Source of the DNA: Ophthalmolycus amberensis
Lineage: Eukaryota; Chordata; Actinopteri; Perciformes; Zoarcidae
NCBI GenBank assembly: GCA_024529925.1
Contig: JAFEUB010001026.1
Span: 316,001 to 380,000 of the forward strand
Length of the DNA: 64,000 bases
Direction: 5' to 3'
Shown here one piece after another: positions 35,601 to 45,709 of this stretch. How positions within the stretch are numbered: position 1 is the stretch's first letter; each line of letters begins with the position of its first letter. The notes beneath the pieces were generated by a model. That model saw only the letters and a program-made list of their open reading frames with translations, searched no databases and was not told where the DNA came from. The position numbers and the translations under genes were made by a program.

Positions 35601-36025
35601 AAAAGTTGCTTTTCCAGTGGAAAAAAAATCATTATATTTCAATTAAGGACATTTATAATGCTATACATAATAATAAAAACATGTCATGAACTCACTTTAA
35701 AAATAGTTACAATAACTAGGCCAGTTGAGTTAATTAATTTGGAAGGGCTATTAATTCTTTACCGGAAACATTTCATAATAACTACACACTATAAAGTATT
35801 AGTTAAGTATGAGTAAACACTTCATTTATAAAGCATTGTTCCTACATTAACACTCATTAGTATGCAATTCATAGCAACAGTTATAAATGTTTTATTCTTG
35901 ATTAAAAAGCTTGTCTATTATGTGTTTCGTGATTGTGTTTTCATACTTTATAAATGATGGATTCCCCATTTGTTAATTAAGTATTATATATATATATTAC
36001 AAACCAATTATGAAGGAGTTGTTGT
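32601..36025. other. no gene recognised
   Basis: Mostly AT-rich unique-looking sequence. Short (GTAT)n at about 34873-34890. I see no exon, RNA gene or transposon end. Confidence 0.4.
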
Positions 36026-36101
36026 CACGGGGTGTGGCGGAAGACTCAAATGCAGACCAGACCAGAAGTAGAGTGAAGCAGGTATTTAATGAAGTGAAAA
36101 C

Positions 36102-36718
36102 TGTCAGGATCCCTGTCTGACCCACTGTGTGTTAACCTCTGTTTCCCCCCAATCTCCTCTCATGTGTCTGTCATTCCCCTGTTTGTTTTGTTATGCCATG
36201 TGCTTGGTGGTGTTTTCTCGGACCTGCCTCCAGACTCCTCCCATTGCCACAGCCCTGATGGATGCACAGCTGCTGACAATCTGGCTCGTTACCCGGCAGC
36301 ATATCAACCCTGGTCTTGCAGGCCTGGGTTGTCAGTCCGTATTGTCTTCTGCCTCGGTAGCCTCCGCCGCCGTTCCGTAAATTGAACCCCATTGTATTTT
36401 CCCGGACTAATCTCTCTCCTCTCGGCTACGGATTTAGAGTACTGGTCGATCTGCGTACTCTCCGGTGTCGAGCCACGGGACATCACACCGTCGATCTGCC
36501 AGCCCTCCGGCGTCGAGCCACGGGACATCACACCGTCGAGCTGCCAGCCCTCCAGTGGCGAGCCACAGGACTCACACCGTCAATCTGCCTGCCCTCCGGT
36601 GTCAGACCACGGGCTCCACACCTTCCTCCTCTTTATTCTGGCAAAATAAAATCTGTTACATCGGACTCTGTCTCCTGTGGTCTTGGGTTTGGGTCCTACC
36701 CGTGAAAAAAACAGAACA
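36102..36718 (+). mobile_element. solo LTR, plus orientation
   Basis: This 617-bp unit starts TGTCAGGATCCCTGTCTG and ends cagaaca, with gaaaac on both sides (36096-36101, 36719-36724). The order fits an LTR: U3 with the catgtgcttg motif, a minisatellite, AATAAA at about 36646-36651 and a ggtttgggtcctaccc U5. Both ends resemble the minus-oriented LTR at 21838-23011. The direct repeat is 6 bp, one more than usual, so the exact end may be shifted by one base. A separate LTR-like fragment, in opposite orientation (gactcaaatgcagacc, caggtatttaatgaa), precedes it at 36024-36101. Confidence 0.75.
36446..36622. repeat. 45-bp minisatellite in the LTR
   Basis: Four units starting tcgatctgcc- or tcgagctgcc-like, at 36446, 36491, 36536 and 36580 (45, 45, 44 and about 43 bp). 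The third and fourth units are the most diverged. Confidence 0.92.
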
Positions 36719-36744
36719 GAAAACGTATTATGCACTTTGTCACA

Positions 36745-36945
36745 CATAACTCCAGCCTCATTTTTCTAAAATCAAGCACTTTCTTTGAAGATGTAAGCTT
36801 TTAGAAATTAATTTGTATTTTATTTTGAGATGGAGCCCTTATTTTACTTGAAATGAGAAGAACATTTATTTATGTATTATTTATAATCCATCAAGTTAAA
36901 TTTGGAAACTGAGAATAATAATTGATATATATATAAATATAATTG
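36745..36945 (+). mobile_element. hAT/ZBED-type element, internal fragment
   Basis: Matches 50810-50930 and 3170-3330: tttttctaaaat, cccttattttacttgaaatg, tatgtattatttataatcca. No termini. Confidence 0.55.
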
Positions 36946-37002
36946 ATTTGTACTTTCCTGATTTGATATTGAAATTAGAACGGCTTCTTTCCTTCCTCTC
37001 CT

Positions 37003-37867
37003 TTGACCTTTTCCACTCCTCTTCCTACCCACAAGGCCGGCAACCAGCTGGATCTTATCTTCACTAGACGCTGTTCTACTGCTAACCTCTCCGTCACTCC
37101 CCTCCAGCTCTCTGACCACTTTTTCATGTCTTACTCCCTCTCCCTCTCCTCGTACTTCCACCACCTACCCACATGGTTTCTACCCGTAGTCATCTCCGCT
37201 CCCTCTCCCCGGCTGATCTTTCCTCTTCTGTTACCTCTGCTCTCCCTGACCCTGAATCCTTCTCTCTCCTATCCTCTGATATTGCTACTGATCTTCTCCT
37301 CTCCACCCTTTCATCTTCTTTGGACAACCTCTGTCCCTTCACCTCCAGGCAGGGGCGGACTGGCCATCGGGGATACCGGGGGAATCCCCGGTAGGCCGAC
37401 GGGGTTTGGGCCGGTCTCTGACATCGCCGGCCTGACTAACGTTATATTATATGCTTCACAGAACACGTTCAATTGACTCTAATACCGAAAGTCAATAATC
37501 AGTGAAAACTGTATCAACAGTATAAACTGACATTATACTACTCCTCGCGATCCGAGGACGCCATAGCACGGCTGGACACTACGGTGCTTTTAAAAACTTT
37601 TCTCCATAACCACGGTCTGCGCCGTGCGGTCGTGCCGGGCGACGGTCGGGGCGGGGCCGGCGGAGGTGCGAATGGCCGCCGTAGACCGGCGAAATACATG
37701 CCGTGTATTGAGTGGGCAGCGCGCCGTGTATTGTGTGGGCCGGTCTGACAGTAACTCCCGGGCCACTTTTTTCCCCCAGTCCGCCCCTGCCTCCAGGCCT
37801 GCACGGCCAACCCCACCTGCCCCATGGCTGTCGGACTCGGTGCGTACTGACAGACGGAGCTTATTAA
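37003..37867 (+). pseudogene. LINE endonuclease fragment split by a hAT
   Basis: HKAGNQLDLIFTRRCSTANL and LQLSDHFFMSYSLSL (37030-37140) are the C-terminal end of an APE-type LINE endonuclease with its Ser-Asp-His. A frame change near 37170 leads to RSHLRSLSPADLSSSVTSAL and DNLCPFTS at 37340. The hAT at 37350-37789 interrupts exactly there, and the LINE-type reading resumes after it with PARPTPPAPWLSDSVRTDRR (about 37800-37857) until the next transposon begins at 37868. This is an older LINE fragment later hit by two DNA transposons. Confidence 0.7.
37350..37789 (+). mobile_element. hAT non-autonomous element with 8-bp duplication
   Basis: A 440-bp element with termini caggggcggactgg...ccagtccgcccctg is flanked by cctccagg at 37342-37349 and 37790-37797. 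A GC-rich internal part (37550-37740) contains no transposase. Its first about 200 bp and last about 100 bp match, inverted, the ends of the longer element at 45710-46988. Target duplication length and terminus fit the hAT superfamily. Confidence 0.92.
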
Positions 37868-37945
37868 TGCTGCGTTCACACCAAACGCGGCACGAGTAGA
37901 TTACATACAGACGCGATGTGACTGGCGTGGCGCGAATTTGCGATT

Positions 37946-38044
37946 GCGCGGCACGATGGACGCGAATTTGCGTCCATTGCGCGGCACGATGGACGCGAAT
38001 TTGCGTCCATTGCGCGGCACGATGGACGCGAATTTGCGTCCATC
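37946..38044. repeat. 33-bp tandem repeat, 3 units, palindromic core
   Basis: Three units (37946, 37979, 38012) starting gcgcggcacgatggacgcga, the last differing at its end. Each holds the inverted pair atggacgc/gcgtccat around gaattt. Confidence 0.95.
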
Positions 38045-38297
38045 GCGCCAAACGCGTGAGTTGAAATTTTTCAACTTCGGCGGAATATTCGAGTGACGCT
38101 GTGGCACGATAGCCTATCAGCGTTGAGTTGCTCCCCCTGTCATCACTGACTTCCTGCCGTTGTTGAATCAGGAAATAAATACTGTAGCCGTCTGTGTTCA
38201 CCCAGAGCTCTACGATACCTCATATCAATAGAGACCGGACCAAACTGTGTATAAATGTGTGTGTGTGTGTAAACCATATGGTACAAACAATGAATAG

Positions 38298-38337
38298 TAT
38301 GTAGACGTAAATACGCTGCCGTATTTACGTCTACATA
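38298..38337. other. perfect 18-bp hairpin inside the MITE
   Basis: The arms 38298-38315 (tatgtagacgtaaatacg) and 38320-38337 are exact complements with a 4-base loop, ctgc. Confidence 0.92.
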
Positions 38338-38778
38338 ACGTTATTGAGTGCTGGTGGAGCTGCTACAATGTTAGCATAGCCTATCACCGATCCATCAGAG
38401 CTCCATTGAGAAGACAAGTAGCCTACAAATCGGCATCATTACGTAGTTATTTCGGAGTCCCTTTTTGTCGGTTTATTGCCGTTAAATCACAGCCAAATCA
38501 GTTTATTTTGTGTTCCTACAGCTGTAGTAAACAGCCGACGTGTGGCTTGCTAGACACAGTGAATACAGCTCGATAAAATCCACGGAGCTCCTCTGAACAA
38601 TATTATGAACCCAGACATGACGGCGTTTAGTTTCCCGGGATATCTGACTTCCAGAACACGTACTAAGCAGAAATATAGGTTATTTTTTCCATGGTTAATG
38701 GCGGACAGTTGAACAGCTTTTCAGGCGATAAGCCCCCCCCCCACGAATCGCGCCGCGTTTGGTGTGAACGCAGCATAA

Positions 38779-38912
38779 TGGTTAGGTGCGAGGAAAACGT
38801 CATGGGTCACCAAAACCACGAGCAGCCGCTAGAAAAAGTGCTTGTTTTTGCCACTGAGAGCCTCAGGTTGTATATAAGTGTCCAACAATATTACAGAAAG
38901 AACCCTATAGAG
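38779..38912 (+). repeat. dispersed repeat, left part (interrupted)
   Basis: Contains gtgcttgtttttgccactga and agaaagaaccctatagag. The family continues at 39771 after a hAT insertion. An uninterrupted relative is at 40985-41400. Confidence 0.7.
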
Positions 38913-38964
38913 CAGGGATTCCCAAAGTGGGAGGAAAAATGTAATGGTGGTCTAATGGTGCAGT

Positions 38965-39473
38965 CCTGTCTCCTATAAATTACGTTCCCCCAAAACTAAA
39001 ATGCATTCTCAATTACGTTTCACAAAAAACGTATTTTCTCCCTGATTATGTTTGTGTTTGACGTATTACAAATACTCCCGGATTTTACACGCGGGCCTTT
39101 GTGGAGGTATTGTAGCCGCGTAATGTTCCTCGTTGCTCGGCCTGGATGAGCGTGTTTCTGCTGGAGACAGGCGGGGTGTTTTGGTGGTATCTCGGCCGAT
39201 AACTCGGTGTTCCCGTGCGTGGATGAGCGCATTTCTGCCGGAGACAGGCGGCGTGTTGTGGTGGTATTCTGACCGTGTAATAGGGAGAAGGAGAGGCGGT
39301 GGTGGAGAGGGAAAAAAAGGTTAAAGTGTTAAAATGTTGATTAGAAACGTATTTGTAATACGTCAATGTAATAAGTCAAACACAAACGTAATCAGGGAGA
39401 AAATATGTTTTTAGTCAAACGTAATTGAGAATGCATTTTAGTTTTGGGGGAACGTAATTTTTAGGAGACAGTC
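38965..39473. mobile_element. foldback MITE with about 100-bp inverted repeats
   Basis: The left arm (38966-about 39070) begins ctgtctcctataaattacgt; the right arm (about 39357-39472) is its near-perfect complement ending aattttt-aggagacag. ggtgcagt flanks both sides (38957-38964, 39474-39481), extendable to 9 bp with one mismatch. Long terminal repeats with an 8-9-bp duplication suggest a Mutator-like origin, which is an inference. The centre contains a 78-bp-period duplication (see 39143-39270). Confidence 0.78.
39143..39270. repeat. about 78-bp tandem duplication
   Basis: tggatgagcgtgtttctgct at about 39143 and tggatgagcgcatttctgcc at about 39221 each continue with ggagacaggcgg-gtgtt-tggtggtat. 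Confidence 0.85.
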
Positions 39474-39559
39474 GGTGCAGTGAGGTTCTGGCTAACAGCT
39501 GTCTGAAACCCTCTTATTTACGTTGTGCTGTCTGAAACCCTCTTATTTACGTTGTGTTG

Positions 39560-39727
39560 GGTCTACAAAAAACGCACTACGGGCTTCATATCTGGTTACA
39601 GAATAGCAAGAAAGGGGCTACCGCACACAATCGCCGAAGACGTGTGCTTGCCAGCTGCCAAAGCGATGGTGGAATGTATGATTGGAGAGAGAAACAAGTT
39701 GGACATGATCCCGGTGTCCATGTAGAA
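39560..39727 (+). pseudogene. hAT transposase N-terminal fragment
   Basis: Readable residues include GYRIARKGLPHTIAEDVCLP, AAKAMVECMIGE and LDMIPVSM. The PHTIAEDxCLPAAKxMV pattern is characteristic of ZBED5/FAM200-like hAT transposases, upstream of the catalytic region. A stop at 39726 and the transposon end follow, so the catalytic part is absent. Confidence 0.75.
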
Positions 39728-39770
39728 GGGGGTGCGTGGCCTAAAAAGTTTGGGAACCGCTGCGATAGAG

Positions 39771-39985
39771 AAATAAAACCTTTTTCTTACCTTTCGTTTG
39801 ATCCAGTCCATTGACAGTGACTGATACAGTGACATTATGTTTAACCAGGTTTCGCACAGTGAAGTCTCGTTCTAAAATCAATTCATGACATTGAAAATCT
39901 TTTAGATGTAACAAACACTGACAACACCACTCCTTTCTCCAACTTTCACTCACATTTCCAGCATTGTCTCCCAGCAACAAGTTAC
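39771..39985 (+). repeat. dispersed repeat, right part
   Basis: aaataaaacctttttcttac, ggtttcgcacagtgaagtct and following sequence continue the repeat begun at 38779 and match 41240-41390. Confidence 0.7.
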
Positions 39986-40029
39986 ATGACAAAATAACAA
40001 ACTGAAAGTTGAAGGTAAGAAAAACATGT

Positions 40030-40115
40030 TATTTCTCTGTAGGGTTCTTTCCCAAATATTATCAGACACTTTTAATAAGAATCTGAGCCTATCAGTGGCA
40101 AAAACATTTAGTGAA
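40030..40115 (-). repeat. dispersed repeat, inverted fragment
   Basis: atttctctgtagggttcttt and tctgagcctatcagtggcaa are the complement of the segments at 41180-41245. Confidence 0.7.
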
Positions 40116-40984
40116 CATACATTGACGGTAAGGAGTTGTCCATAAAGTCACCCTTTAAATCTGTTTGTAAAGAGGCGAGTATTGAAATCATATTGAAGTT
40201 ATTTATTTACATCTCTTGTGAATATTGACACTTGCAAATTAATTCAGTTGTCTGTTTTCTTGAGTGCACCATATGAACATATGAGCTTCTATATGAACTC
40301 TGGCATGGCGTGCCATTCATTTCTTAAGGAGACATTCTAAAGTTATTTCCTAATCCTAATCAGCAACTCCAAAAAGAATCACATGCTCATGAGATTGTAT
40401 CAGGCATGCTGTGAGCGCTCTTGGGTGACCTTAAGGTATAATTGGTCATGAAGTATGTGACAGTATCTGACAAGAGCTTTTTTTTTTTTTTTTACAAAGG
40501 ATGAAAGCAACTTGTGTTCTAGTTATTTGATTGGGTTTTGGTATCATTTGAAGCTTTCCTTTCACTTTTCTAACAGGAGCTAACTCAATAAGTAGAGTGC
40601 TTGAATTAGAAGATGTCACTTGTGACTCATTGGTTTATCTCTTGCCTCAGTTCAAAAAATAATGCCGCAGTTTGACATAAAACTTCTGTGCCGCACACCT
40701 GAACACCATGATTTATTTAGCAGTTAGCTCAGCTCAGGTCTCATTGGTGTTATTCAACTTGTTCGCAGTCACCGTGAGTTCATGTCAGATTGAGGTGAAG
40801 CACATCAGTCAATAATATAACCAGTCTGGTCTGCCAGAGTTTCATGGACTTTGCAGTATCTCTTAAAGGAGAAAAACAGTTTAAAAAACTTGAACCACAA
40901 ACTGGAATTAATTTAAAGCAAGACATGTAACATGACTTTACCTTAAGCCTTGAGGCTCTGGGTGGGCGTTTCCCATGTCAGTGG
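40116..40984. other. no feature recognised
   Basis: AT-rich sequence with a T18-like run at about 40477-40493. No gene or repeat recognised. Confidence 0.35.
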
Positions 40985-41400
40985 TTGATGAACTAAGAGA
41001 CCGCATTGAAGGTTAACTTCGGTATTTTTCAACCTGTGACTAATTTGGACAAGAGTTTTTGGAACTGATCCAGTGGTGAGGCAGAACGCTGCAGGCGGCA
41101 GCTGCTAAAAGGGCTGTAATGTAATCAGCCGGGGCAACTCCACACCTTCAATGTACGTCCAATAAAAGAGCTTGTGTTTGCCACTGACAGACTCAGATTG
41201 TTATTAGAAGTGTCTGAACACATTTTGGAAAGAACCCTACAGAGAAATAAAACCTTTTTCTTTCCATTTTGCTTGATCCGTTCTGCTTGTTATTGTGTGC
41301 CTAGATTAGAACAGTCTAGTTCTGAAATCTTGCGTTACTTTCACATTGTGAAAAAGCTAAATATGCAGCCATGACATCGAAAATATTTTAGATAACATTA
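40985..41400 (+). repeat. dispersed repeat, uninterrupted copy
   Basis: In order: gtgggcgtttcccatgtcag, ggtatttttcaacctgtgac, caatgtacgtccaataaaag, gccactgacagactcagatt and gaaagaaccctacagagaaa. I recognise this as a widespread fish repeat. It provides the empty site for the hAT at 38913-39762. Confidence 0.65.
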
Positions 41401-41808
41401 AGTGTCGCTTTCTGCCCTTCATATCTAGGGAGTAATTCTTCTTCACGGAGTCTGCCATATTGCACCGCAATGTTTCTACAGTAGACCAGAGCAGACAACC
41501 CACAAACTGACTCGAGAGTCTTTCATGTTTTTACGTTACCTAAAGGTCACTGTAGTTCTCCAACACGTTTGTGAAACTGTGGTAATGTGGAACCAGCCAG
41601 CCGCCGTCAGACTTTCAGTGTTCGTAAAGTAGCGTTATTATAGTGTGGATGACCTCGGCGCAAAGTGAACAGCGTTACAACGGTTTTACACTTGGCAGCT
41701 CACGTTACCGCAATCTTTGAAAATGAGTAGTAATGAGGAATATTCAGTTTGTTGCAATCTGCAACCACACCAGGAGATGCCACAAAATCCGACACACTGC
41801 CTTTAAGC
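41401..41808 (+). repeat. MITE-like dispersed repeat
   Basis: Contains tctagggagtaattcttctt, tgccatattgcaccgcaatg and ends ccgacacactgcctttaa, a pattern I recognise from memory as a common fish short repeat. Confidence 0.5.
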
Positions 41809-43185
41809 AACACGCCCCGACCAACAGAGCCCCCTGCCCTGTTTTAACACGAGGCTGTTTTGCGGTCTGAATCCCAGTCATTGGCAGATTGTGTTATTCC
41901 TGAACTGCGTTATATAAAGGAGGGGGTCTAGCTAGCTGTTAGCTACCTAGATTTATTTCATGGGTTCAGTTGTGGCAATGGCAAAAATTACCTGACTGTC
42001 AAAATTCATAGTAACATCTGCACCCAGCTGGAGGATATAATATAACCAATAGAGTACTATCTGAAAATTCAATCCAATTTTAATTTATTGTTTTGTTAGT
42101 TATAATTCTAACCAAATATCAAGTACAGTTGTCAAAACAAACAGCAATGGCACATACAGTATACAGATTGTTTTTAAGCAAAAATGAATTTCAGTTTTAC
42201 AAGTTAATGCGAATTGTTTTTTCTGTCCAATTCCTTTACTACTAACATTTTCACGTGTAAATTAATTTAAATGAAATGTTGTATTCACACTGTCAAATGG
42301 ATAAGTTAAATCTTGACATTATTCATTCAGAATAGGATTTCAGAATTTGTAGTCATTCAATAAAATATGTGTGTTTTGATATCTCCAGTATCAACACACA
42401 GCATGTGTTCCTGTTTTCAAAGCTGCCATGTGACAGTGATGCATGGTACTGGAAATACCACTGAGGCCATGACTTTTACCCTTGTGGAGCTGAAAGGTAT
42501 GTGCTAAATCATCTGACCTTCACAGGTCAGCAGAAGGACAAAAACAGAGTCACTGAGGGGGTTAGGGTGCCAAACTGATCTGGCAGAAGTTCAGAGAGAC
42601 TCAATCCCTGCTACAAAGCACGCCAACGGAAACCAATTTAGCCCACCCAAGGTCATGGCTTCTAGTGTTGCTGGAGCAAAGACAGCTCCGGAGCTTTGTT
42701 CTGCCATGAATCATCAACAATCTACACTAACATTGATACTAATCCCGACCAATTATACAATACAGGAAAAATATTATTTTTTTTACGAAACATAAAATGT
42801 GGCACAGTAAATACTCTATAAAGAACCATCGGGTGTCCTCATGTTGGGTGTTCTAAACTTACATTACCATGGTTTCTCATTAGTCTCATTGTTTCTTTTT
42901 CCATATGCTTTGACTCATATAATGGGCAGTAGAGCTTTTGGTCAGTGGAGACTTGACTTTGATGTTTGCTGTAGTTCCTGGGTGATGATGTAAGATGGAG
43001 AGTGAAGCAGTAGTTTCCCAGACACACATACACCACAAAAAATACACTAGTATTAGCAGACAGCAGGGTGACACATTACTGATGGCCCAGTCTGTCAGCT
43101 GAAAGCCCTGCTAGCTGCCCCCCAGAGGCTGAGAACACCCATTACACAAAAAGTAAAGTGAATGAATAACATACTGCCTTAGCAG
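41809..43185. other. no gene recognised
   Basis: AT-rich sequence with short overlapping open frames of no evident coding quality. Confidence 0.4.
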
Positions 43186-43293
43186 CAGTGGTGGGCCGTC
43201 AGGGCCAGCAAGGCCTTCTCTGCTGGCCTAGACAGAATCACAAAGTTATAGCTATTTTATAATTTAATAATCTTTCATAAATACACTACATGT
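43186..43293 (-). mobile_element. CAGTGGCGGGCC-type transposon, terminal fragment
   Basis: cagtggtgggccgtcagggc and the next about 90 bp are a close inverted match to the 3' end of the element at 10512-11732 (roughly 11620-11732). No second terminus was found. Confidence 0.75.
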
Positions 43294-44329
43294 ATACCCA
43301 AGGCATACCCAAAGTAAATTAAGCTATTCTTGAACCATTTGGAGTACATGCATGGTTTTGGTCTCTTTTGAAAGGACATCACCAGCTACTATAATTGAGT
43401 AATATAAGTTTGAACACACTGAAGTAGAAGGTTTTTATTTCCATCTGAATATTTTTTTGCAAACAGATGCCTGCAGATGACTATAGCTGGAAAACACAAT
43501 GGGACCACAGCATGAAGCCTTACCTAGTCCAAGTACAAATAATACCACAGACAATTAATATTTTACAAATGATTTACTAAGGGTATGTCTAGGCAATTTC
43601 CAAAAGAGGACATTTGGAGACCCATGGTAACTGACGTAGCCTGTGTAAAAATGGGTATTCATAATACAAACCAAAGCGTATTTATTAAGTTATTTTGCCA
43701 ATATTTACTTTGCTAAAGACTCAAACTCTCCAAAACCACACTTTGTATTTAAGGCACGGACGTAGGTACCTGACTCGCGGTTACGCAGGTTACTTCCGTG
43801 TTCTGCCTCTAAATCTACCTCCTGAAATTTCATTGGCGATACGAAGTGTCAGTCACTAGAACGATCGGTTGCAATTGGATCGAGCTTTACGCGAAAAAAG
43901 AGGGGCATGCACTTTCCTTCAACGCGGACTCTTGTTGGCTGTAGACTGGACATGGAAGCTCCTAATAGGTCAAATGAGGTGTCAATCGAAAGGTCAGAGT
44001 GCAGCCACCATTTTGAGACAGAGCATTTCTGTTTACATGCGAACTGAAGTTACGTTTGAAAATACATAGTTAGGCATATCTGCCGGCTAATTTGAAATGA
44101 TGCAACAGCAGTCCGTGGGTATTTATGGACGTAATAATGTGGTTTGGACTAAATATTTTACTGGATTGGATCGTCTGGACCTTTGAAATAAAAAAATAAA
44201 AAAAACTAACAAAAGCAATTATTTTTGCTGCTCAAAGGTATGGTTCCCTGATTGAACTGAAAGTGCCTGTGCTGCTGTTGACTGACCCAGTCCCTCTTGT
44301 TTAGCAACCAGTACCCCTTTTTCAACCAA
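43294..44329. other. no feature recognised
   Basis: Mixed sequence with a GC-richer patch at 43750-44000. No domain or known repeat. Confidence 0.35.
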
Positions 44330-44865
44330 CTGCAGTTTAACCATAGCCTTTACATTTTCCTTAAGCCGTTTATCATCAGCCGCGTACACGGCTGGCAGGC
44401 AGGGCTGGATCGACTGTGTGACAACCGAGGCTCGACACAGGATTTGCCAAGACTTCGCAGCTGATCTCCAAGGAACGAACTGGAAGACTTCTTCGCACGG
44501 GTGAAACCAGAGGCTCGACACTGCACGGCAGGTAAGTTGCAGACAAACAGGGAGTCAAAACCGGAACTTGACAGAGTGAAAATGAACAAATTTACGGGGC
44601 CGAAATACCATGTAGGGTAACGGACGGACTGACAGCTGGGACGAGAATGACCGGAGTATTTATGTCGGTTGGAGATGATCACGGGAGATGAGGCACAGCT
44701 GTGCCTACAGAGAGAGGCGCGGCAGTGGGCGGGACTCGGAGGAGGACACTACTGAGGAACACAGAACAAAACACAAGCACGTGGCAAAACAATAACAAAC
44801 AGACAGGGGAACGACAGCCCACATGAGGAGAGGTGATCGGGGAAAACACAGAGGGAAACACACCA
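44330..44865 (-). mobile_element. LTR fragment, minus orientation
   Basis: On the minus strand this has the U3-like order seen in the LTRs at 21838-23011 and 36102-36718: cctgtctgtttgttattg, ccacgtgcttgtgttttg, gtcccgcccactgccgcgcc, and a TATA-like cataaatactccgg (about 44650-44660). The Harbinger element at 44866 cuts its U3 end. The left boundary is approximate. Confidence 0.6.
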
Positions 44866-45229
44866 GGGCCCCGTTCCTCGTACGTGGCTAACTGAGTTAG
44901 CTGGATAATTTTCAGGATAAGATTACATATGTCAGGCTTTTCGGTTCCACGAAGCAAGTTTGGCAAAATCACCACAGCAACACATCCATAAGCTTGAACC
45001 TGCTCCAGCGCAGGCTCATTTAAGGTAGCTGGATAAGCTTGCCACTCCCCCGGAACGAATGGCAGCTCCTGTCATATACGGTAGTCTAATGCGCTTGCGC
45101 ATATACTGGGGTTATACGGGAGTTCCGGAAATGCATGTAAAGTGAGACACACGGTGATCCATTAAAACCAGCTGAGCAAACTAAGACGCCTCTATTGCAT
45201 TAATTTACAGCTCCCTTCCTCAGAGATCC

Positions 45230-45600
45230 CATTGATGAAGGAGCGATATTAGTTAGATTAGCGTTTTATAGGGAGAGAGTTCTTCGACATCGCCAAGATC
45301 CGTTATCACATCATGATGACTTCCTATACGAGCGCTATCGATTCTGCTGACAAGGAATCATTTATTTACAAGACCTTCTCGAGCCATACATTGAACACCA
45401 CACGCTGCAGCCGAGCACTGACTGTCTCACAGACTGGATGCATAGCCTTGCGCTTTTTTTGCGAGTGGTACATTTTAGTACAGTGTCGGCGATGCGGAGA
45501 ACATCGGGAAAGCCGATGCATGCCGTGCTGTTCGTAAAGTTTATTTGGCGCTTAATAAACTTATGGATGTGTTCATTACATTACCATGGCACATATTGTA
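45230..45600 (+). pseudogene. HARBI1-like transposase remnant
   Basis: Readable blocks are DPIDEGAILVRLAFYRERVL, DDFLYERYRF, a TGA stop, then IIYLQDLLEPYIEHHT. A frame change leads to RALTVSQTGCIALRFF and, with another shift, a stretch around GDAENIGK-like residues. These are the N-terminal part of the Harbinger nuclease (FxERYRFS, LTVSQ, CIALRFF signatures). The DDE catalytic part is missing, replaced or displaced by the hAT insertion at 45710. Not functional. Confidence 0.72.
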
Positions 45601-45709
45601 TTGACTCACCATTCTGAATAATGTGTTTGTGCTTAGTGTTTACTTGCTCCCATGTCCTCTTGATGGCTGGGTTGCAACTACATGGGGGTTGAAAGCACTC
45701 ATATGACAG

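Larger units (their letters stand above)
37868..38775 (+). mobile_element. Harbinger-like MITE with TAA target site
   Basis: A 908-bp element starts tgctgcgttcacaccaaacg and ends with its complement, cgtttggtgtgaacgcagca. It is flanked by taa at 37865-37867 and 38776-38778, the 3-bp TWA duplication expected of PIF/Harbinger elements. Internal features are a 33-bp tandem array and a perfect hairpin. No transposase. The right half is shared with 20256-20583 in inverted order. Confidence 0.88.
38913..39762 (+). mobile_element. hAT transposon with 8-bp duplication and nested MITE
   Basis: An 850-bp element starts cagggattcccaaagtggg and ends aagtttgggaaccgctg. It is flanked by ctatagag (38905-38912) and cgatagag (39763-39770), one mismatch. 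The sequence at 41222-41262 shows the host repeat without this insertion. It carries a transposase scrap (39560-39727) and a foldback MITE (38965-39473). Confidence 0.88.

Noticed and set aside
44219..44682. Minus-strand frames of about 100 codons
   Set aside because: They fall within a decayed LTR and overlap each other in different registers.
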